A DNA stretch of 64,000 nt from an uncultured Verrucomicrobiota bacterium (lineage in GTDB: Bacteria; Verrucomicrobiota; Verrucomicrobiia; Limisphaerales; UBA9464): NCBI GenBank assembly GCA_903907925.1, contig CAIVQB010000127.1, positions 1 through 64,000 of the forward strand, in the 5' to 3' direction. Shown piece by piece: positions 18,309 through 27,774 of this stretch (position 1 is its first letter; each line of letters opens with the position of its first letter). The notes below the pieces were generated by a model. It worked only from the letters and a program-made list of their open reading frames with translations, was not told where the DNA came from and searched no databases. Position numbers and translations under genes: made by a program.

Positions 18309-18989
18309 ATGCAACTGTCGCCCCGCGATCTCGCCCAGCACATTGATCACACCCTGCTCAAACCCGAGGCCACCGAGGATCAGATCCGGACGCTCTGCGC
18401 CGAAGCCCGTGAACACGCCTTCTGGTCAGTCTGCGTCCACGGTGTTTACGTCGCGCTGGCCAGCAGTCTTCTGGAGGATTCCGGGGTGAAGGTGGCCGCG
18501 GTGGTCGGCTTTCCACTCGGGGCCGGCGGCGGCGACAGCAAGCGGTTCGAAACGGAATGCGCGATCGACCTCGGTGCGCAGGAAATTGACGTGGTGATCC
18601 ACATCGGTGGACTCCGTGACCGCAAAGACGCCGCCGTGCTCCGGGAATTGCGCGACGTCGTGGAAGCCGCGGACGGAGTTCCGGTGAAGGTGATCCTGGA
18701 GACCTGCCTGCTCAACTCAGAGGAAAAGATCCGCGCCTGCTCGTTGGTCGTCGAATCCGGCGCACGGTTCGTCAAGACCTCCACCGGATTCAGCACCGGC
18801 GGTGCCACTCTCGACGACGTCCGGTTGATGCGGGCCGCCGTGGGACCCCGCTTCGGAGTCAAGGCCAGCGGAGGCATCCGCGACACCGCCACCGCCCTGG
18901 CGATGATCGAAGCCGGCGCGACCCGCCTCGGCACCAGCGCCGGAGTGGCGATCGTCCGCGGTCACGCCGCCGATCCGGCAGGGTACTGA
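18309..18989 (+). CDS. deoC: Deoxyribose-phosphate aldolase
   Basis: The protein is 226 aa, the usual class I DeoC length. IDHTLLKPEAT, EIDVVIHIGGL and FVKTSTGFSTGGATLDDV contain the Schiff-base lysine (in VKTSTGF), and GVKASGGIRD carries the second lysine. It cleaves 2-deoxyribose-5-phosphate to glyceraldehyde-3-phosphate and acetaldehyde in nucleoside salvage. It is divergent from the NicO-like gene and stands alone, followed by a dispersed repeat. Confidence 0.95.
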   Translation: MQLSPRDLAQHIDHTLLKPEATEDQIRTLCAEAREHAFWSVCVHGVYVALASSLLEDSGVKVAAVVGFPLGAGGGDSKRFETECAIDLGAQEIDVVIHIGGLRDRKDAAVLRELRDVVEAADGVPVKVILETCLLNSEEKIRACSLVVESGARFVKTSTGFSTGGATLDDVRLMRAAVGPRFGVKASGGIRDTATALAMIEAGATRLGTSAGVAIVRGHAADPAGY

Positions 18990-19007
18990 GCCGAACCCCG
19001 ATGACAC

Positions 19008-19130
19008 GACAGGCAGGACACTGATTGCACGAATTCGCATGGATTCCTGAAGAGCGGATCGAATCCGGTCCATTCCGTTCCATACCATTCGATCGGTTTG
19101 AATCCGTGTGAATCCGTGAAATCGGTGTCC
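19008..19130. repeat. Dispersed CACGGATT-type repeat, copy B
   Basis: Related to copy A: GGACACTGATTGCACGAATT at the left and AATCCGTGTGAATCCGTGAA, ending in CGGTGTCC, at the right, with ATTCCGTTCCATACC between. It fills the gap between the convergent deoC and lipoate ligase genes. The ends are imperfect inverted complements. Confidence 0.7.
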
Positions 19131-19144
19131 AATTCCCCACCGGC

Positions 19145-19834
19145 CTACCGCGATTCGTTGTGTGCGGGGTTGATGTAGTGGGATTCAACGAGCACCGCGG
19201 CACGAGTAAGCCAGGCGGAATCGGAAACCAGCGGTGTCCAGACAGCGCCGGCGTTTTCGGCGGCGGTGGCCAGCATCGCCTCCTCCCAGGCGGCGCGATG
19301 GATGCCCGGTGGCAGGGGTTGGACTGAACCTTGGATTAGGAGACCGGATCGGTTCCGGCGTTGCGCGGCCCCGGCCACCTTGCGGCCGTCCCGCACCAGA
19401 TCGTGTTGTTCCCAGCCTCCGGCAAAACACCGACCTGCCGCCTGAAGATCCCGAACCGGGGCCAGGGCACTGTCGATTCGGAGTCGTCCAAACGCATCGC
19501 GAATCCATTGGTGAATCCGGCAATAACTCTCCGTCGCCCGTAACGCGTACCACGCATGTCCTGGCGGAATCACCACCGAGTAGGTCCAGTCCGCGCCATG
19601 AGGCACGAGACCGCCACCGGTCGGGCGCCGGATCAACGGCCGGAGCGCCGTCGCCGCGGCCACCTCCTCGTAACGCTGGGAACACCCGAAGGTCGACGCG
19701 GGCTCAGTCCACCCATAAAACCGCAGCACCGGCCGCCCCAAAGAGGCCGCGTGTTCGAGGAGCGCGTGGTCCAGCGCCATGTTGAAGGCCGGATGTCCGA
19801 TTTCAAACGGAAGCACCCGCCAGACATCATCCAT
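19145..19834 (-). CDS. Lipoate-protein ligase A family protein
   Basis: The protein is 229 aa starting MDDVWRVLPFEIGHPAFNMA. FYGWTEPASTFGCSQ, the substrate-binding RRPTGGGLVPHGADWTYS and DGRKVAGAAQRRNRSGLL (with the catalytic lysine K in RKVAG) match the BPL/LplA/LipB superfamily. It would attach lipoate or octanoate to E2 or H proteins. The much longer track ORF runs opposite the following lipoprotein gene and has no family similarity there, so I used the internal ATG. LipM-type octanoyltransferase is an alternative. Confidence 0.88.
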   Translation of the reverse strand: MDDVWRVLPFEIGHPAFNMALDHALLEHAASLGRPVLRFYGWTEPASTFGCSQRYEEVAAATALRPLIRRPTGGGLVPHGADWTYSVVIPPGHAWYALRATESYCRIHQWIRDAFGRLRIDSALAPVRDLQAAGRCFAGGWEQHDLVRDGRKVAGAAQRRNRSGLLIQGSVQPLPPGIHRAAWEEAMLATAAENAGAVWTPLVSDSAWLTRAAVLVESHYINPAHNESR

Positions 19835-19921
19835 GGCGTGAATGTCCGTCGGAGCGGGCCGGTTCGCCAATGCCTTTCCGCCCGTTTTTCCAAGGGTCGT
19901 TGTTGCCAGCCGCGGTCCTCC

Positions 19922-21397
19922 ATGGCAACCAATCGCCGTCCTATGCGAATTCGAAGAATCCACGCACTGTTTTGCCTGCTGGCCCTCCTCGTCTCGACTG
20001 GTTGCGATTCGTCGCAAACGGCGATCGAGGCGCGCTGGCGCTTCATCGGGCTTCAGGCCCTTTCCCAGCAGACCAACGCCCCGGCGGCGGCCGCCGCGGT
20101 CCGGCTTCCGGAATTTGCCAGGCTTCGTGGCCCTCTCGCCGATCGGATTGCCGCCGCGCTCTGGGAATCCACCGCCGGAAACACCAACCTGCCCGCCGCC
20201 CAGCGCGTGGCGATCCAGCCGCTCATCACCGACGTGCTCGATCATCTCAGCCTCGGTCAGATTGTCCGCACCACCGCAGGCCGCCGCGAATGGGTGATCG
20301 TTGTTCCCGGCGACGCCGCCCGCGCCCACGCATGGGAAACTGCATGGCCCGCCTTCTTCAAAGCCGCCCGGGGAACAACCGACGGTGCCGGCTCGGCCAC
20401 GGTGCTGTTCCAAACCGGATGGATCATTGCGGTCTCGGATGCCAACGCCACTCCTCCGCAATCAGTGATGACCGCCCTCGCGCAAATCCCCGTGGAACCG
20501 CAGGCGGTCCTGCATCTTGAGACCTCACTGGCTCATCAACCCCGGATCCAGTTGACCGCGGCCGCCCGTCAGGGAGCAATTCGGGCCGAGGCTCATTGGG
20601 TTCAGGATCAGAAATTCCCCGACCCACTCCCGGCTTGGGAGCGACCCAGCATCATTCGGGATCCCCTGATCCACTTCACCGCAGCGCGCGGCATTGCCGC
20701 CTGGGCGGCTCAATTCGACTGGCTCAAGACCGTCGCAGGCACCGACGTACCCGATCAGATTTTTGTCTGGGGCAAACCGGCGGCCACCACCAACAGTCCG
20801 GCCCTTCAAACCTACGTGGCCGCCCGCGTTGCCCAACCCGAGACCTGGATCGACCGCAGTTTTCAGCAGGTGCAACCGCTCTATCCGGCGGAACCCGCCG
20901 CACCCATCTGGTCGGGCCAGTTGATGTTGGAAACAAACCATCACAGCGCGTTGATCGCCGGCTTCCCACCCGTTCGGCTGGCTCCGATCCACGAAGGAAA
21001 CCGGAGTTACGTTCTTCTGGGGATGATGCCGCAGGGGCCTTCAAAACTTCCGTTCCCACCCGAACTCGCCGCACAGGTCGAGCGACCCGGAATCCTCTAT
21101 TACCAATGGGAAATCGTCGCGGAGGCGTTCTCCAACTTCAACGCCGCAGTGCAGGCCGGGGACATCCTCCGGCGGCGGTTGCCGTCGACCCAGCGTCCTG
21201 GGATTGCCTGGGCCATCGCGGCCAGCGCGGCCATGGGTGAGACCGTCACCGAAGCGCAGGTGTCGGGTCCGCGCGAATTCACGGTGAAACGCAAGTCACC
21301 CGCCGGCTTGAGCGCGGCGGAGATGATCTACTTCGCACGCTGGATCGACGGACCCGCGTTGTCCCGTCCCCAGGCCGCCGCGAAACCTTCCCGCTGA
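19922..21397 (+). CDS. Putative lipoprotein of unknown function
   Basis: The protein is 491 aa, or 484 aa from the second ATG at 19943. [17 protein letters not shown] is a lipoprotein signal with a lipobox ending at Cys. The mature part is Ala/Pro-rich with no domain I recognise; a C-terminal portion has paired strands. It ends 5 bp before pdxJ on the same strand and could be co-transcribed with it. It is divergent from the lipoate ligase. No function is assigned. Confidence 0.75.
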   Translation: MATNRRPMRIRRIHALFCLLALLVSTGCDSSQTAIEARWRFIGLQALSQQTNAPAAAAAVRLPEFARLRGPLADRIAAALWESTAGNTNLPAAQRVAIQPLITDVLDHLSLGQIVRTTAGRREWVIVVPGDAARAHAWETAWPAFFKAARGTTDGAGSATVLFQTGWIIAVSDANATPPQSVMTALAQIPVEPQAVLHLETSLAHQPRIQLTAAARQGAIRAEAHWVQDQKFPDPLPAWERPSIIRDPLIHFTAARGIAAWAAQFDWLKTVAGTDVPDQIFVWGKPAATTNSPALQTYVAARVAQPETWIDRSFQQVQPLYPAEPAAPIWSGQLMLETNHHSALIAGFPPVRLAPIHEGNRSYVLLGMMPQGPSKLPFPPELAAQVERPGILYYQWEIVAEAFSNFNAAVQAGDILRRRLPSTQRPGIAWAIAASAAMGETVTEAQVSGPREFTVKRKSPAGLSAAEMIYFARWIDGPALSRPQAAAKPSR

Positions 21398-21402
21398 TTC
21401 CC

Positions 21403-22152
21403 ATGCTGAAACTCGGCGTCAACATCGACCACGTCGCCACCCTCCGTCAGGCCCGGTACCGCGGCGCTCCGACGGATCGCCAGGTCGAACCGGATCCGGT
21501 GGCCGCGGCCCTAGCGTGTGAACAAGCCGGTTGCCACGGGATCACCGCCCATCTTCGCGAGGACCGGCGTCACATCATCGACAACGACGTCCGGCGGCTG
21601 CGGGATTCCATCCGCACCCGATTGAATCTCGAAATGGCGAATACGCCGGAGATCGTCGCCTTCGCGCTGGAGATCAAGCCCGCCATCGTCTGCCTGGTTC
21701 CAGAACACCGAATGGAAGTCACCACCGAGGGAGGACTCGACGTGGCGGGCCAGGAAGCGGCGCTGACCGAATTGCGCCGGCGGATGAACGATGCCGGAAT
21801 TGAGGTCAGCCTGTTCATCGATCCGGATCCTGCCCAGATCGACGCCTCGGCCCGGGTCGGGGCGCAGTTCATTGAGTTGCACACCGGCCGGTTCGCCGAT
21901 CACTACCACCGGAAGGACGCGCGCAACGAAGAGTTGCAACGGTTGATCCGGTCAGCCCGCCAGGCGCATGCGGCGGGACTGCTGGTAAACGCCGGCCATG
22001 GATTGACCGTGGAAAATGTCGCCCTGATCCACCTCGTCCCGCATCTCGTGGAACTGAACATCGGCCACAGCCTTGTCAGTCGCGCGATCTTCATCGGACT
22101 CGACGCGGCCATCCGGGAGATGCTGGGAGTCCTGCAGAACTATCCCGGCTAG
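21403..22152 (+). CDS. pdxJ: Pyridoxine 5'-phosphate synthase
   Basis: The protein is 249 aa. [45 protein letters not shown] and [12 protein letters not shown] are the conserved PdxJ barrel motifs. It condenses 1-deoxyxylulose-5-phosphate with 3-amino-2-oxopropyl phosphate to give PNP, the last ring-forming step of de novo vitamin B6 synthesis. Its stop TAG and the stop TAG of the convergent sigma factor share one CTAG palindrome (22149-22152). Confidence 0.97.
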   Translation: MLKLGVNIDHVATLRQARYRGAPTDRQVEPDPVAAALACEQAGCHGITAHLREDRRHIIDNDVRRLRDSIRTRLNLEMANTPEIVAFALEIKPAIVCLVPEHRMEVTTEGGLDVAGQEAALTELRRRMNDAGIEVSLFIDPDPAQIDASARVGAQFIELHTGRFADHYHRKDARNEELQRLIRSARQAHAAGLLVNAGHGLTVENVALIHLVPHLVELNIGHSLVSRAIFIGLDAAIREMLGVLQNYPG

Positions 22153-23234
22153 GCCGGAGCGGCACCCGCCGTCCGGACCTGCCGGGTCACGCCGGTGATG
22201 CGCGGCACGCGGACCGACTCAAATTCCTCAATCTTTCGACGCAGCTTGGCGAGGGCGAGATTTTGAAGCTGGCGGATTCGCTCCCGCGTCACGCCAAATC
22301 GGTGCCCGATTTCGTCCAGAGTTTTCTCGCCGCCCCCTTCCAGACCGAATCGTTCCTGAAGGATGGACAACTCCCGCGGAGGGAGCCCCGGCAGGAAACG
22401 GCGGACCATCTCGTGCACGGTTCGCTGCTGCAGTTCCTCAAACGGATCCAGCGTGTCGGTGGCTGGCACCACGTCGGCCAGCGGACTGGAATCGTCGTCG
22501 CCCAACGGCGCGTCCAGCGAAGCGGTCTTCATTGAGGACCGCATCCACAGCCGCACCTTCTTCACCGGAACCTCCAACTCTTCCGCCAAGTCCTCGTCGG
22601 TGGCCTCGCGGCCGAACACTTCACGAAGCTCATGCGCCGCCCGTCGCATGCGGTTGACCTTGTCGACGAGGTGAACTGGAAGCCGGATCGTCTTGGACTG
22701 ATTGGCCAGTGCCCGCTTGATCGATTGTTTGATCCACCAGGAACCGTAGGTGGATAGTTTCCCGCCCTTCGCCGGATCAAAGCGTTCGACTCCCTTCATC
22801 AGACCGATGTTACCTTCATTGATCAGGTCGAGCAGCGGGAGTCCGTAGCCCTCGTAGTCCCGCGCGATTTTGATCACCAGCCGCAGATTCGCCCGGATCA
22901 TGTGTTCCCGTGCGGCGGCATCCCCCTGGCGGATTCGCGCCGCCAACGCGTTCTCTTCATCGATCGTCAACAGTGGAACTTCAACCGCGTCGCGAAGGTA
23001 CAGCGTCAGTGCCGATCTGGATTCATAGGGCGTGGAAACCGTCTCCACGTTCCCCGCGGCTCGTGGCACGCGAACTTCCAAAACGGTGGACGGACCGGAC
23101 GAGGATGAGGTCTGGGAATGGGTGCCCGTGCGGAACGAGGCGACCTTCGGCACCCGGGGGATCCGACGCTGCCGGGGTCGCGCCGGTGAAGCAACCCGAC
23201 TCGGCCCTCCCGCCATTTCAAAGGAAACTTTCAT
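22149..23234 (-). CDS. RNA polymerase sigma-70 family factor (group 2/3)
   Basis: The protein is 361 aa. After a basic, Ser/Pro-rich N-tail of about 75 residues come region 1.2 ([15 protein letters not shown]), region 2 ([50 protein letters not shown]), region 3 and region 4 with the [23 protein letters not shown]. It lacks the region 1.1 of a primary sigma, so it is an alternative factor. It is divergent from a CarH-like B12 repressor across a 169-bp AT-rich spacer with repeated sites. Light- or B12-controlled expression is therefore likely, which is inference. Confidence 0.93.
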   Translation of the reverse strand: MKVSFEMAGGPSRVASPARPRQRRIPRVPKVASFRTGTHSQTSSSSGPSTVLEVRVPRAAGNVETVSTPYESRSALTLYLRDAVEVPLLTIDEENALAARIRQGDAAAREHMIRANLRLVIKIARDYEGYGLPLLDLINEGNIGLMKGVERFDPAKGGKLSTYGSWWIKQSIKRALANQSKTIRLPVHLVDKVNRMRRAAHELREVFGREATDEDLAEELEVPVKKVRLWMRSSMKTASLDAPLGDDDSSPLADVVPATDTLDPFEELQQRTVHEMVRRFLPGLPPRELSILQERFGLEGGGEKTLDEIGHRFGVTRERIRQLQNLALAKLRRKIEEFESVRVPRITGVTRQVRTAGAAPA

Positions 23235-23403
23235 GAGTGAAACTCCAATCTGATTGATTCAAGCGACGTGCGCGCACTCAATCGTTCATGTATTGTCTAT
23301 GTATTGACCATTTAGTCAACTATTTGTTCATGTTTTACTCATCAGCGACAAGATTCTGTTGAGTTTTGTCTAAGTATATGTCGGGGTTTCACCTGATCCT
23401 GCA
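23235..23403. promoter_or_regulatory. Divergent control region with 11-bp-spaced CarH-like operator repeats
   Basis: AT-rich spacer between the sigma and CarH-like genes. The word TTGTCTATG at 23293-23301 matches nTGTnnAnn. One-mismatch versions lie exactly 11 bp to each side: TCGTTCATG at 23282-23290 and TTGACCATT at 23304-23312. Further full matches are TTGTTCATG (23324-23332), CTGTTGAGT (23356-23364) and TTGTCTAAG (23366-23374). From memory, Thermus CarH binds tandem 11-bp repeats of the complementary type nnTnnACAn. Function as operators for the neighbouring regulator is inference. Confidence 0.6.
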
Positions 23404-24372
23404 ATGACTGAACTTCGACACACTCTTCAAACCGTTTCCAACCGAACGGGTCTGAGCCCGCACGTCATCCGGGTGTGGGAACGGCGGTATGGGACGGTCA
23501 GCCCGGGCCGTTCGGAGGGGAATCAGCGCCGTTATTCGGATGGGGATCTCCGTCGATTGACGCTGCTGAGCCAGGCGACGCGACAGGGTCACCGCATTGG
23601 TACGGTGGCTGAGTTGGCCACGGATCAGCTTGAAGCGCTGGTCGACCATCTGCCCGGCGTCGAAACCTCTTCAAGCGATGGCGGTTCCGCAGCTCCTGCG
23701 GTTTCGGGCCTTCCGGTCGACGCCGCCACCACCACCGCGGCCCGCCTCCTGAGGTCCACACTTGAAGCGGTGGCGGCGATGGACGGGGTCCGATTGGAAG
23801 AACTTTTGGAGCGGGGATCGGTCGAACTCGGACAGACCGGCCTGCTCCTCAAAGTCGTGGTGCCGCTGGTGGAGCAAATCGGCGAAGGCTGGCGCACGGG
23901 AGACCTGCAAATCGCCCACGAACATGTTGCATCGGCCGTGCTCCGCACCTATCTCGGCGCCGTCAGCCGTCCGATGGCATTGCATCCGACCGCACCGGTG
24001 CTGGTGGCGACGACTCCCACCGGGCAATTGCACGAGCTCGGCGCGATCCTCGCAGGCGCGTTGGCCGCGACGCAGGGATGGCGCGTGGTCTATGCCGGCC
24101 CGTCCCTGCCTGCGGCCGAGATCGCCGCCACCGCGCGTCAACATGCCGCGGGAGTGGTGGCCCTGAGCCTGGTGCATCCGTCCGATGACCGCGAGATGGC
24201 CGGGGAACTGGGCCGCCTTCGCCGGCTTCTACCGCCAGCGGTTGCGGTGATTGCCGGAGGCCGCGCCGCCGCGGCGTATCGGGATTCGCTGGAGGCCATT
24301 GGCGCCATTCCCGTCGAGAACCTCGACGCCTTCCTTTCGTTGCTTCACCGCCTTCGCCGCGAACCCCAGTAA
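23404..24372 (+). CDS. MerR-type B12-dependent photoreceptor/repressor (CarH/LitR-like)
   Basis: The protein is 322 aa. The N-terminal MerR winged helix spans about residues 8-70 (VSNRTGLSPHVIRVWERRYG, NQRRYSDGDLRRL). A four-helix cap follows with the adenosylcobalamin-sensing motif Wx9EH, exactly W163 to E173-H174. A Rossmann B12-binding domain has GQLHELGAILAG, where H210 corresponds to the lower-ligand His of E/DxHxxG; the first residue here is Gln. CarH proteins bind DNA as AdoCbl tetramers in the dark and release it in light. It is divergent from a sigma factor gene, its likely target, and probably represses itself. Confidence 0.88.
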   Translation: MTELRHTLQTVSNRTGLSPHVIRVWERRYGTVSPGRSEGNQRRYSDGDLRRLTLLSQATRQGHRIGTVAELATDQLEALVDHLPGVETSSSDGGSAAPAVSGLPVDAATTTAARLLRSTLEAVAAMDGVRLEELLERGSVELGQTGLLLKVVVPLVEQIGEGWRTGDLQIAHEHVASAVLRTYLGAVSRPMALHPTAPVLVATTPTGQLHELGAILAGALAATQGWRVVYAGPSLPAAEIAATARQHAAGVVALSLVHPSDDREMAGELGRLRRLLPPAVAVIAGGRAAAAYRDSLEAIGAIPVENLDAFLSLLHRLRREPQ

Positions 24373-24393
24373 CGATCCGTCGCCACCGCGCCC

Positions 24394-27300
24394 CTACATC
24401 CGAGCGCGTTCCTGGGTCCCGTGGGGTTGGGGATCCGCATGCCAGGCGCGAATTTCATCCAGTCCACCCGAAACCAGCGTATCGGCGTCGCGGAATGCCA
24501 GTGAAGTGACGCCCTTGCGATGCCCGTGCAACGACGCCAGCCGCAGTCGCGATTTCAAATCCCAGACCTGCACCACGCCGTCCAGACTTCCGGCAAACAG
24601 TCGTGTCGCGTCCGGACTGAACGCCACCGAAAGCGTTCCGCTGGTCTGCGATTCCAGCGTCGCCAGCTCGGATGCCGAGGCCACACTCCACAGCTTGATG
24701 CTTCCATCGGTGCAACCCGAAGCCAGCTCGGTGGAGTCCGCCGAAAACGCCAACCCCGGCACCTGAGTGGAGTGCCGGCCGAGCAGTCGGCTGCCGCCGC
24801 GGAGCACGTCGTTCAACTGGACCCGGCCCCCACTGTCGGACGAGGCCAGCCATCGGTTATCCGGCGAAAACACCGGGATTTCCGCCGCCCCGCTGAACTC
24901 GCGCACCAGTCGGCCGGCTTCCACGTCCCAGACCTGGAGATGATTGGTCCCCTCCGTTCCGGACATGAACCACGCCCCCAGGCCGATCGCGAGCAATCGT
25001 CCGTCGGGCGAAAATCGGACTGTGGCGACCGGATTGGTCCGACCGGCATCGAAGGTCCGGCGTTTTCCGGTGTTGAGATCCTGAAGTGTCAGCAGGCCGT
25101 TCCGCGAATAATAGGCCAGACGATGAGTCGCCGGGTGGTAGGTTTTTGCCCGCAGACTGGCCAGATTGGTGTCGGCGATCCGGGCCATCGGATTGGGATC
25201 GCCGAGTCGATGCAGGCTCCATTCCATTTGCGGCGTGGACGACCACCAGTGAAGGCCGTCCGGCAGCAGCTCCGCCCACAGACTTCCCGCTGGAACCTCC
25301 GCGGGCGGAACGGAACGGGTGACCGCGGACGGCACGTTCCAAAAGCGAACTTCGCCGACGGCGCAAACGGACACCAGCGTGTTCCCGTTGGGCGAATACG
25401 CCAGGCCGCCGGAAACGGAATCGCGGCTCCGCAACAACCCGATCTGATGCCCGGTGGCCACGTCCCAGATCCGCACCGTCCGATCCCGCGAACTGGTCGC
25501 CACCCGCCGTCCGTCGGGCGAAAACGTCGTCGCCAGGACGGCATCCGAATGCCCCTGCAAGACGACCGTTGCCGTTCCCTGTCGGAGATCCCACAAGCGC
25601 GCCGTTTTATCCACGCCACCGGAAACGAGAAAGCGTCCATCCGGCGAGAATTCAAGGCCGGTCACCAGTTGGACCCAGCCCGGTTCAAAATCGTGTCCAC
25701 GCAGACGGATCACTGGCGACCCCGCCGCCACGCCGCGAACGCTCAACGTCCCGTCGTCATTGGCGTAGGCGAAGCGCGAGCCGTCGGGACTGAACACCGG
25801 CACGTTGAGGCGCTGCGATGAGGGCAACGAAACCCGCGATGTCCGTCCCGATCCGTCCAGACCGACCTCGACGATCTCGGTCTCCAGCCGGGTCGCCGCC
25901 CGCCGCATCACCGCCAGCACCAGATGCGAACCGTCCGCGGAAAAGGCGAGATTCGCTACCGCCCCGGCGACGGTGAATCGGGACAGTTCCCCCCAGCCAG
26001 CCCGTTCGATGACGTGGAGAACAGTGTTGGTGGTTTGAAGGTCGAAATGGACCACGGCGAGGCGTTCTGTGTCGCGCGACACCGCGATCCGCGCCATTTG
26101 GTTCGTCGCCCCACCACCGCCCAGCTTCCGAACCGGCACCGATCCCGCGGGCAGGCCATGAAGTTGGACGGTTCCGTCCGAAAGCGCGGTGACCAACTGC
26201 CGCCCATTCCCGACAAAGGCAGCATCCAGCACCGGAAGTGGCGAGATGGGTAAAACCGACTCTTCATCGCCCCGGCTCAACGCCGAGAGAAACCGCCATT
26301 CCCATCCGCGAAGATCCCCTTCGGATTCCGATCCCAGCCGGGCTCCGGCGGCCAGCGGATCCTGGCGTTCCAGCAACTCCCGGGTCCGACGGGTGTCGCC
26401 CGCCTCGGCCGCCTGCGCCGCCTCCTGGAGATTGGCCGCGTACAACTGACGGCGAACCCGGAGTTCATTGGCCTCGGCGCGAACACGCTGTTGATCCGCA
26501 CCGTGCCGTGCCTGATTGATATGGTAGGCGGCGATCGGCGATCCGATGGCAATCACCAGCAGCAGCGTGAGCGTGGCCCGCGCAAATCCGGCGAGCAGCG
26601 GATGCCGGCGGGCGTAACGCCACGAACGTTCCACCTGGGTGATGCGACGCGCGTGAATTGGTTCATCGCGCAGGAAACGTCCCAATTCGTCCGCAACCTC
26701 CCGGGCGTTGCGATACCGCCGGACGGGACGTTTCTCCAGGCATTTGAGGCAGATGGTTTCCAGATCGCGCGGAACCCCGGGCCGCAGCGCCCGCGGCCGA
26801 ACGGGTTCAAGTTTCATCACCGCTTCCACGGTGTCGGCGAATGTCTCACCGCGAAACGGCGGCCGGTCGGTGAGGAGGTAATACAACGTGGCACCGATCC
26901 CGAACACATCGGTCCTGACGCCGATCGATCCAAATCGCGCCGAGGCCTGCTCGGGCGCCATGAAGTTCGGCGACCCCGCACCCGACGCGGCATCCATCCC
27001 GGCAGGCGCGTCGGGCCCCACCCGACGGGCCAGGCCGAAATCCGTGATTTGGGGTTCGTCGCGGTGATCAATGATCACGTTGGCCGGCTTGAGATCGCAG
27101 TGCGTCACCCCCCGCGAATGCGCGTAGTCGATGGCGGCGGCGATCTTCTCGGCGTAGATCGCGGCCTTTCGGGCGGAAATGGTGTGGGTCCGGACGAACG
27201 ACGAGAGATTCTCGCCCTCGATGAATTCCATCGAAAAGAACAACTGCCCCTCGACCTCGCCGACCTCGTAGATGCCGACGATGTTCGGATGATCGAGACT

Positions 27301-27519
27301 CGCTGCGGCACGGGCTTCCGCGAGCAGGAGGTCACGGCTCGCACCCGCCGAGCCCACGCCCTCCTTCAACATCTTGATGGCGCACAACCGTTCGAGACCC
27401 GGCTGGCGCGCCTTGTGAATCACCCCCGCCCCGCCCCGACCCACCTCCTCCAACAATTCGTAATTCCCGAACCGCAACGGCGGGGTCCCGGGCGATCCAG
27501 TGAGGTCATCAACATTCAC
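24394..27519 (-). CDS. Membrane Ser/Thr protein kinase with C-terminal WD40 repeats
   Basis: The protein is 1041 aa, starting at GTG. A PknB-like kinase occupies about residues 20-290: glycine loop EVGRGGAGVIHKA, K49 in CAIKM, catalytic HCDLKPAN (D142), DFGLA (160-164), and MAPEQ. The usual HRD arginine is Cys, so it is a non-RD kinase. A transmembrane segment near 310-335 (LTLLLVIAIGSPIAAY) and a coiled stretch precede many WD40 repeats (SPDGRFLVSGGVDKTARLWDL, SPDGRRVATSSRDRTVRIWDV), predicted to lie outside the membrane and sense or bind ligands. It converges with the CarH-like gene, 21 bp apart. Confidence 0.93.
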   Translation of the reverse strand: MNVDDLTGSPGTPPLRFGNYELLEEVGRGGAGVIHKARQPGLERLCAIKMLKEGVGSAGASRDLLLAEARAAASLDHPNIVGIYEVGEVEGQLFFSMEFIEGENLSSFVRTHTISARKAAIYAEKIAAAIDYAHSRGVTHCDLKPANVIIDHRDEPQITDFGLARRVGPDAPAGMDAASGAGSPNFMAPEQASARFGSIGVRTDVFGIGATLYYLLTDRPPFRGETFADTVEAVMKLEPVRPRALRPGVPRDLETICLKCLEKRPVRRYRNAREVADELGRFLRDEPIHARRITQVERSWRYARRHPLLAGFARATLTLLLVIAIGSPIAAYHINQARHGADQQRVRAEANELRVRRQLYAANLQEAAQAAEAGDTRRTRELLERQDPLAAGARLGSESEGDLRGWEWRFLSALSRGDEESVLPISPLPVLDAAFVGNGRQLVTALSDGTVQLHGLPAGSVPVRKLGGGGATNQMARIAVSRDTERLAVVHFDLQTTNTVLHVIERAGWGELSRFTVAGAVANLAFSADGSHLVLAVMRRAATRLETEIVEVGLDGSGRTSRVSLPSSQRLNVPVFSPDGSRFAYANDDGTLSVRGVAAGSPVIRLRGHDFEPGWVQLVTGLEFSPDGRFLVSGGVDKTARLWDLRQGTATVVLQGHSDAVLATTFSPDGRRVATSSRDRTVRIWDVATGHQIGLLRSRDSVSGGLAYSPNGNTLVSVCAVGEVRFWNVPSAVTRSVPPAEVPAGSLWAELLPDGLHWWSSTPQMEWSLHRLGDPNPMARIADTNLASLRAKTYHPATHRLAYYSRNGLLTLQDLNTGKRRTFDAGRTNPVATVRFSPDGRLLAIGLGAWFMSGTEGTNHLQVWDVEAGRLVREFSGAAEIPVFSPDNRWLASSDSGGRVQLNDVLRGGSRLLGRHSTQVPGLAFSADSTELASGCTDGSIKLWSVASASELATLESQTSGTLSVAFSPDATRLFAGSLDGVVQVWDLKSRLRLASLHGHRKGVTSLAFRDADTLVSGGLDEIRAWHADPQPHGTQERARM

Positions 27520-27599
27520 GCGCCCTTACTCTGCCCCGCTCTGGCGCAGTCTCCAGCGAAATTCGCGCCGACCATGCCGGAAGGGATTCATCCGAAAGG

Positions 27600-27712
27600 A
27601 GGTCAAAGGGCCAACGGCCCGCCCGATACCAGCCTTGGGCATCGCCCAAGGATTTGAACGCGGCCCATCTGATTCGGAGTCCCGCGTTCACGCGGTCCGG
27701 GAGCCCCACGAC
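27600..27712 (+). repeat. Dispersed repeat, left copy flanking the SUMF1-like gene
   Basis: It contains GGGCCAACGGCCCG, CAGCCTTGGGCATCGCCCAAGG and CGGAGTCCCGCGTTCACGCGG, ending GGGAGCCCC. The same blocks occur in reverse orientation, in reverse order, at about 29005-29118. The internal words GGGCCAACGGCCCG and CCTTGGGCATCGCCCAAGG are themselves near-palindromes, so the RNA would fold. It is not coding. Confidence 0.75.
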
Positions 27713-27736
27713 ACCGCCACCGGTTCAACCCGACTC

Positions 27737-27770
27737 TTGACAACGAGGCCGACATTTTACATATGTAAAA
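27737..27770 (+). promoter_or_regulatory. Candidate sigma-70 promoter overlapped by a 16-bp perfect palindrome
   Basis: A consensus -35 box TTGACA (27737-27742) is followed 16-17 bp later by an A/T-rich -10-like ACATAT/CATATG. The -10 lies inside the perfect palindrome TTTTACATATGTAAAA (27755-27770). The SUMF1-like gene's ATG is at 27775, only 4 bp beyond the palindrome, leaving no room for an ordinary leader and ribosome-binding site. The palindrome looks like a dimeric repressor site. Leaderless or operator-controlled expression is inference. Confidence 0.55.
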
Positions 27771-27774
27771 CATC

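Noticed and set aside
19835-20461. N-terminal extension of the lipoate ligase ORF
   Set aside because: It runs antisense to a lipoprotein gene and has no ligase similarity; an internal ATG fits the family start.
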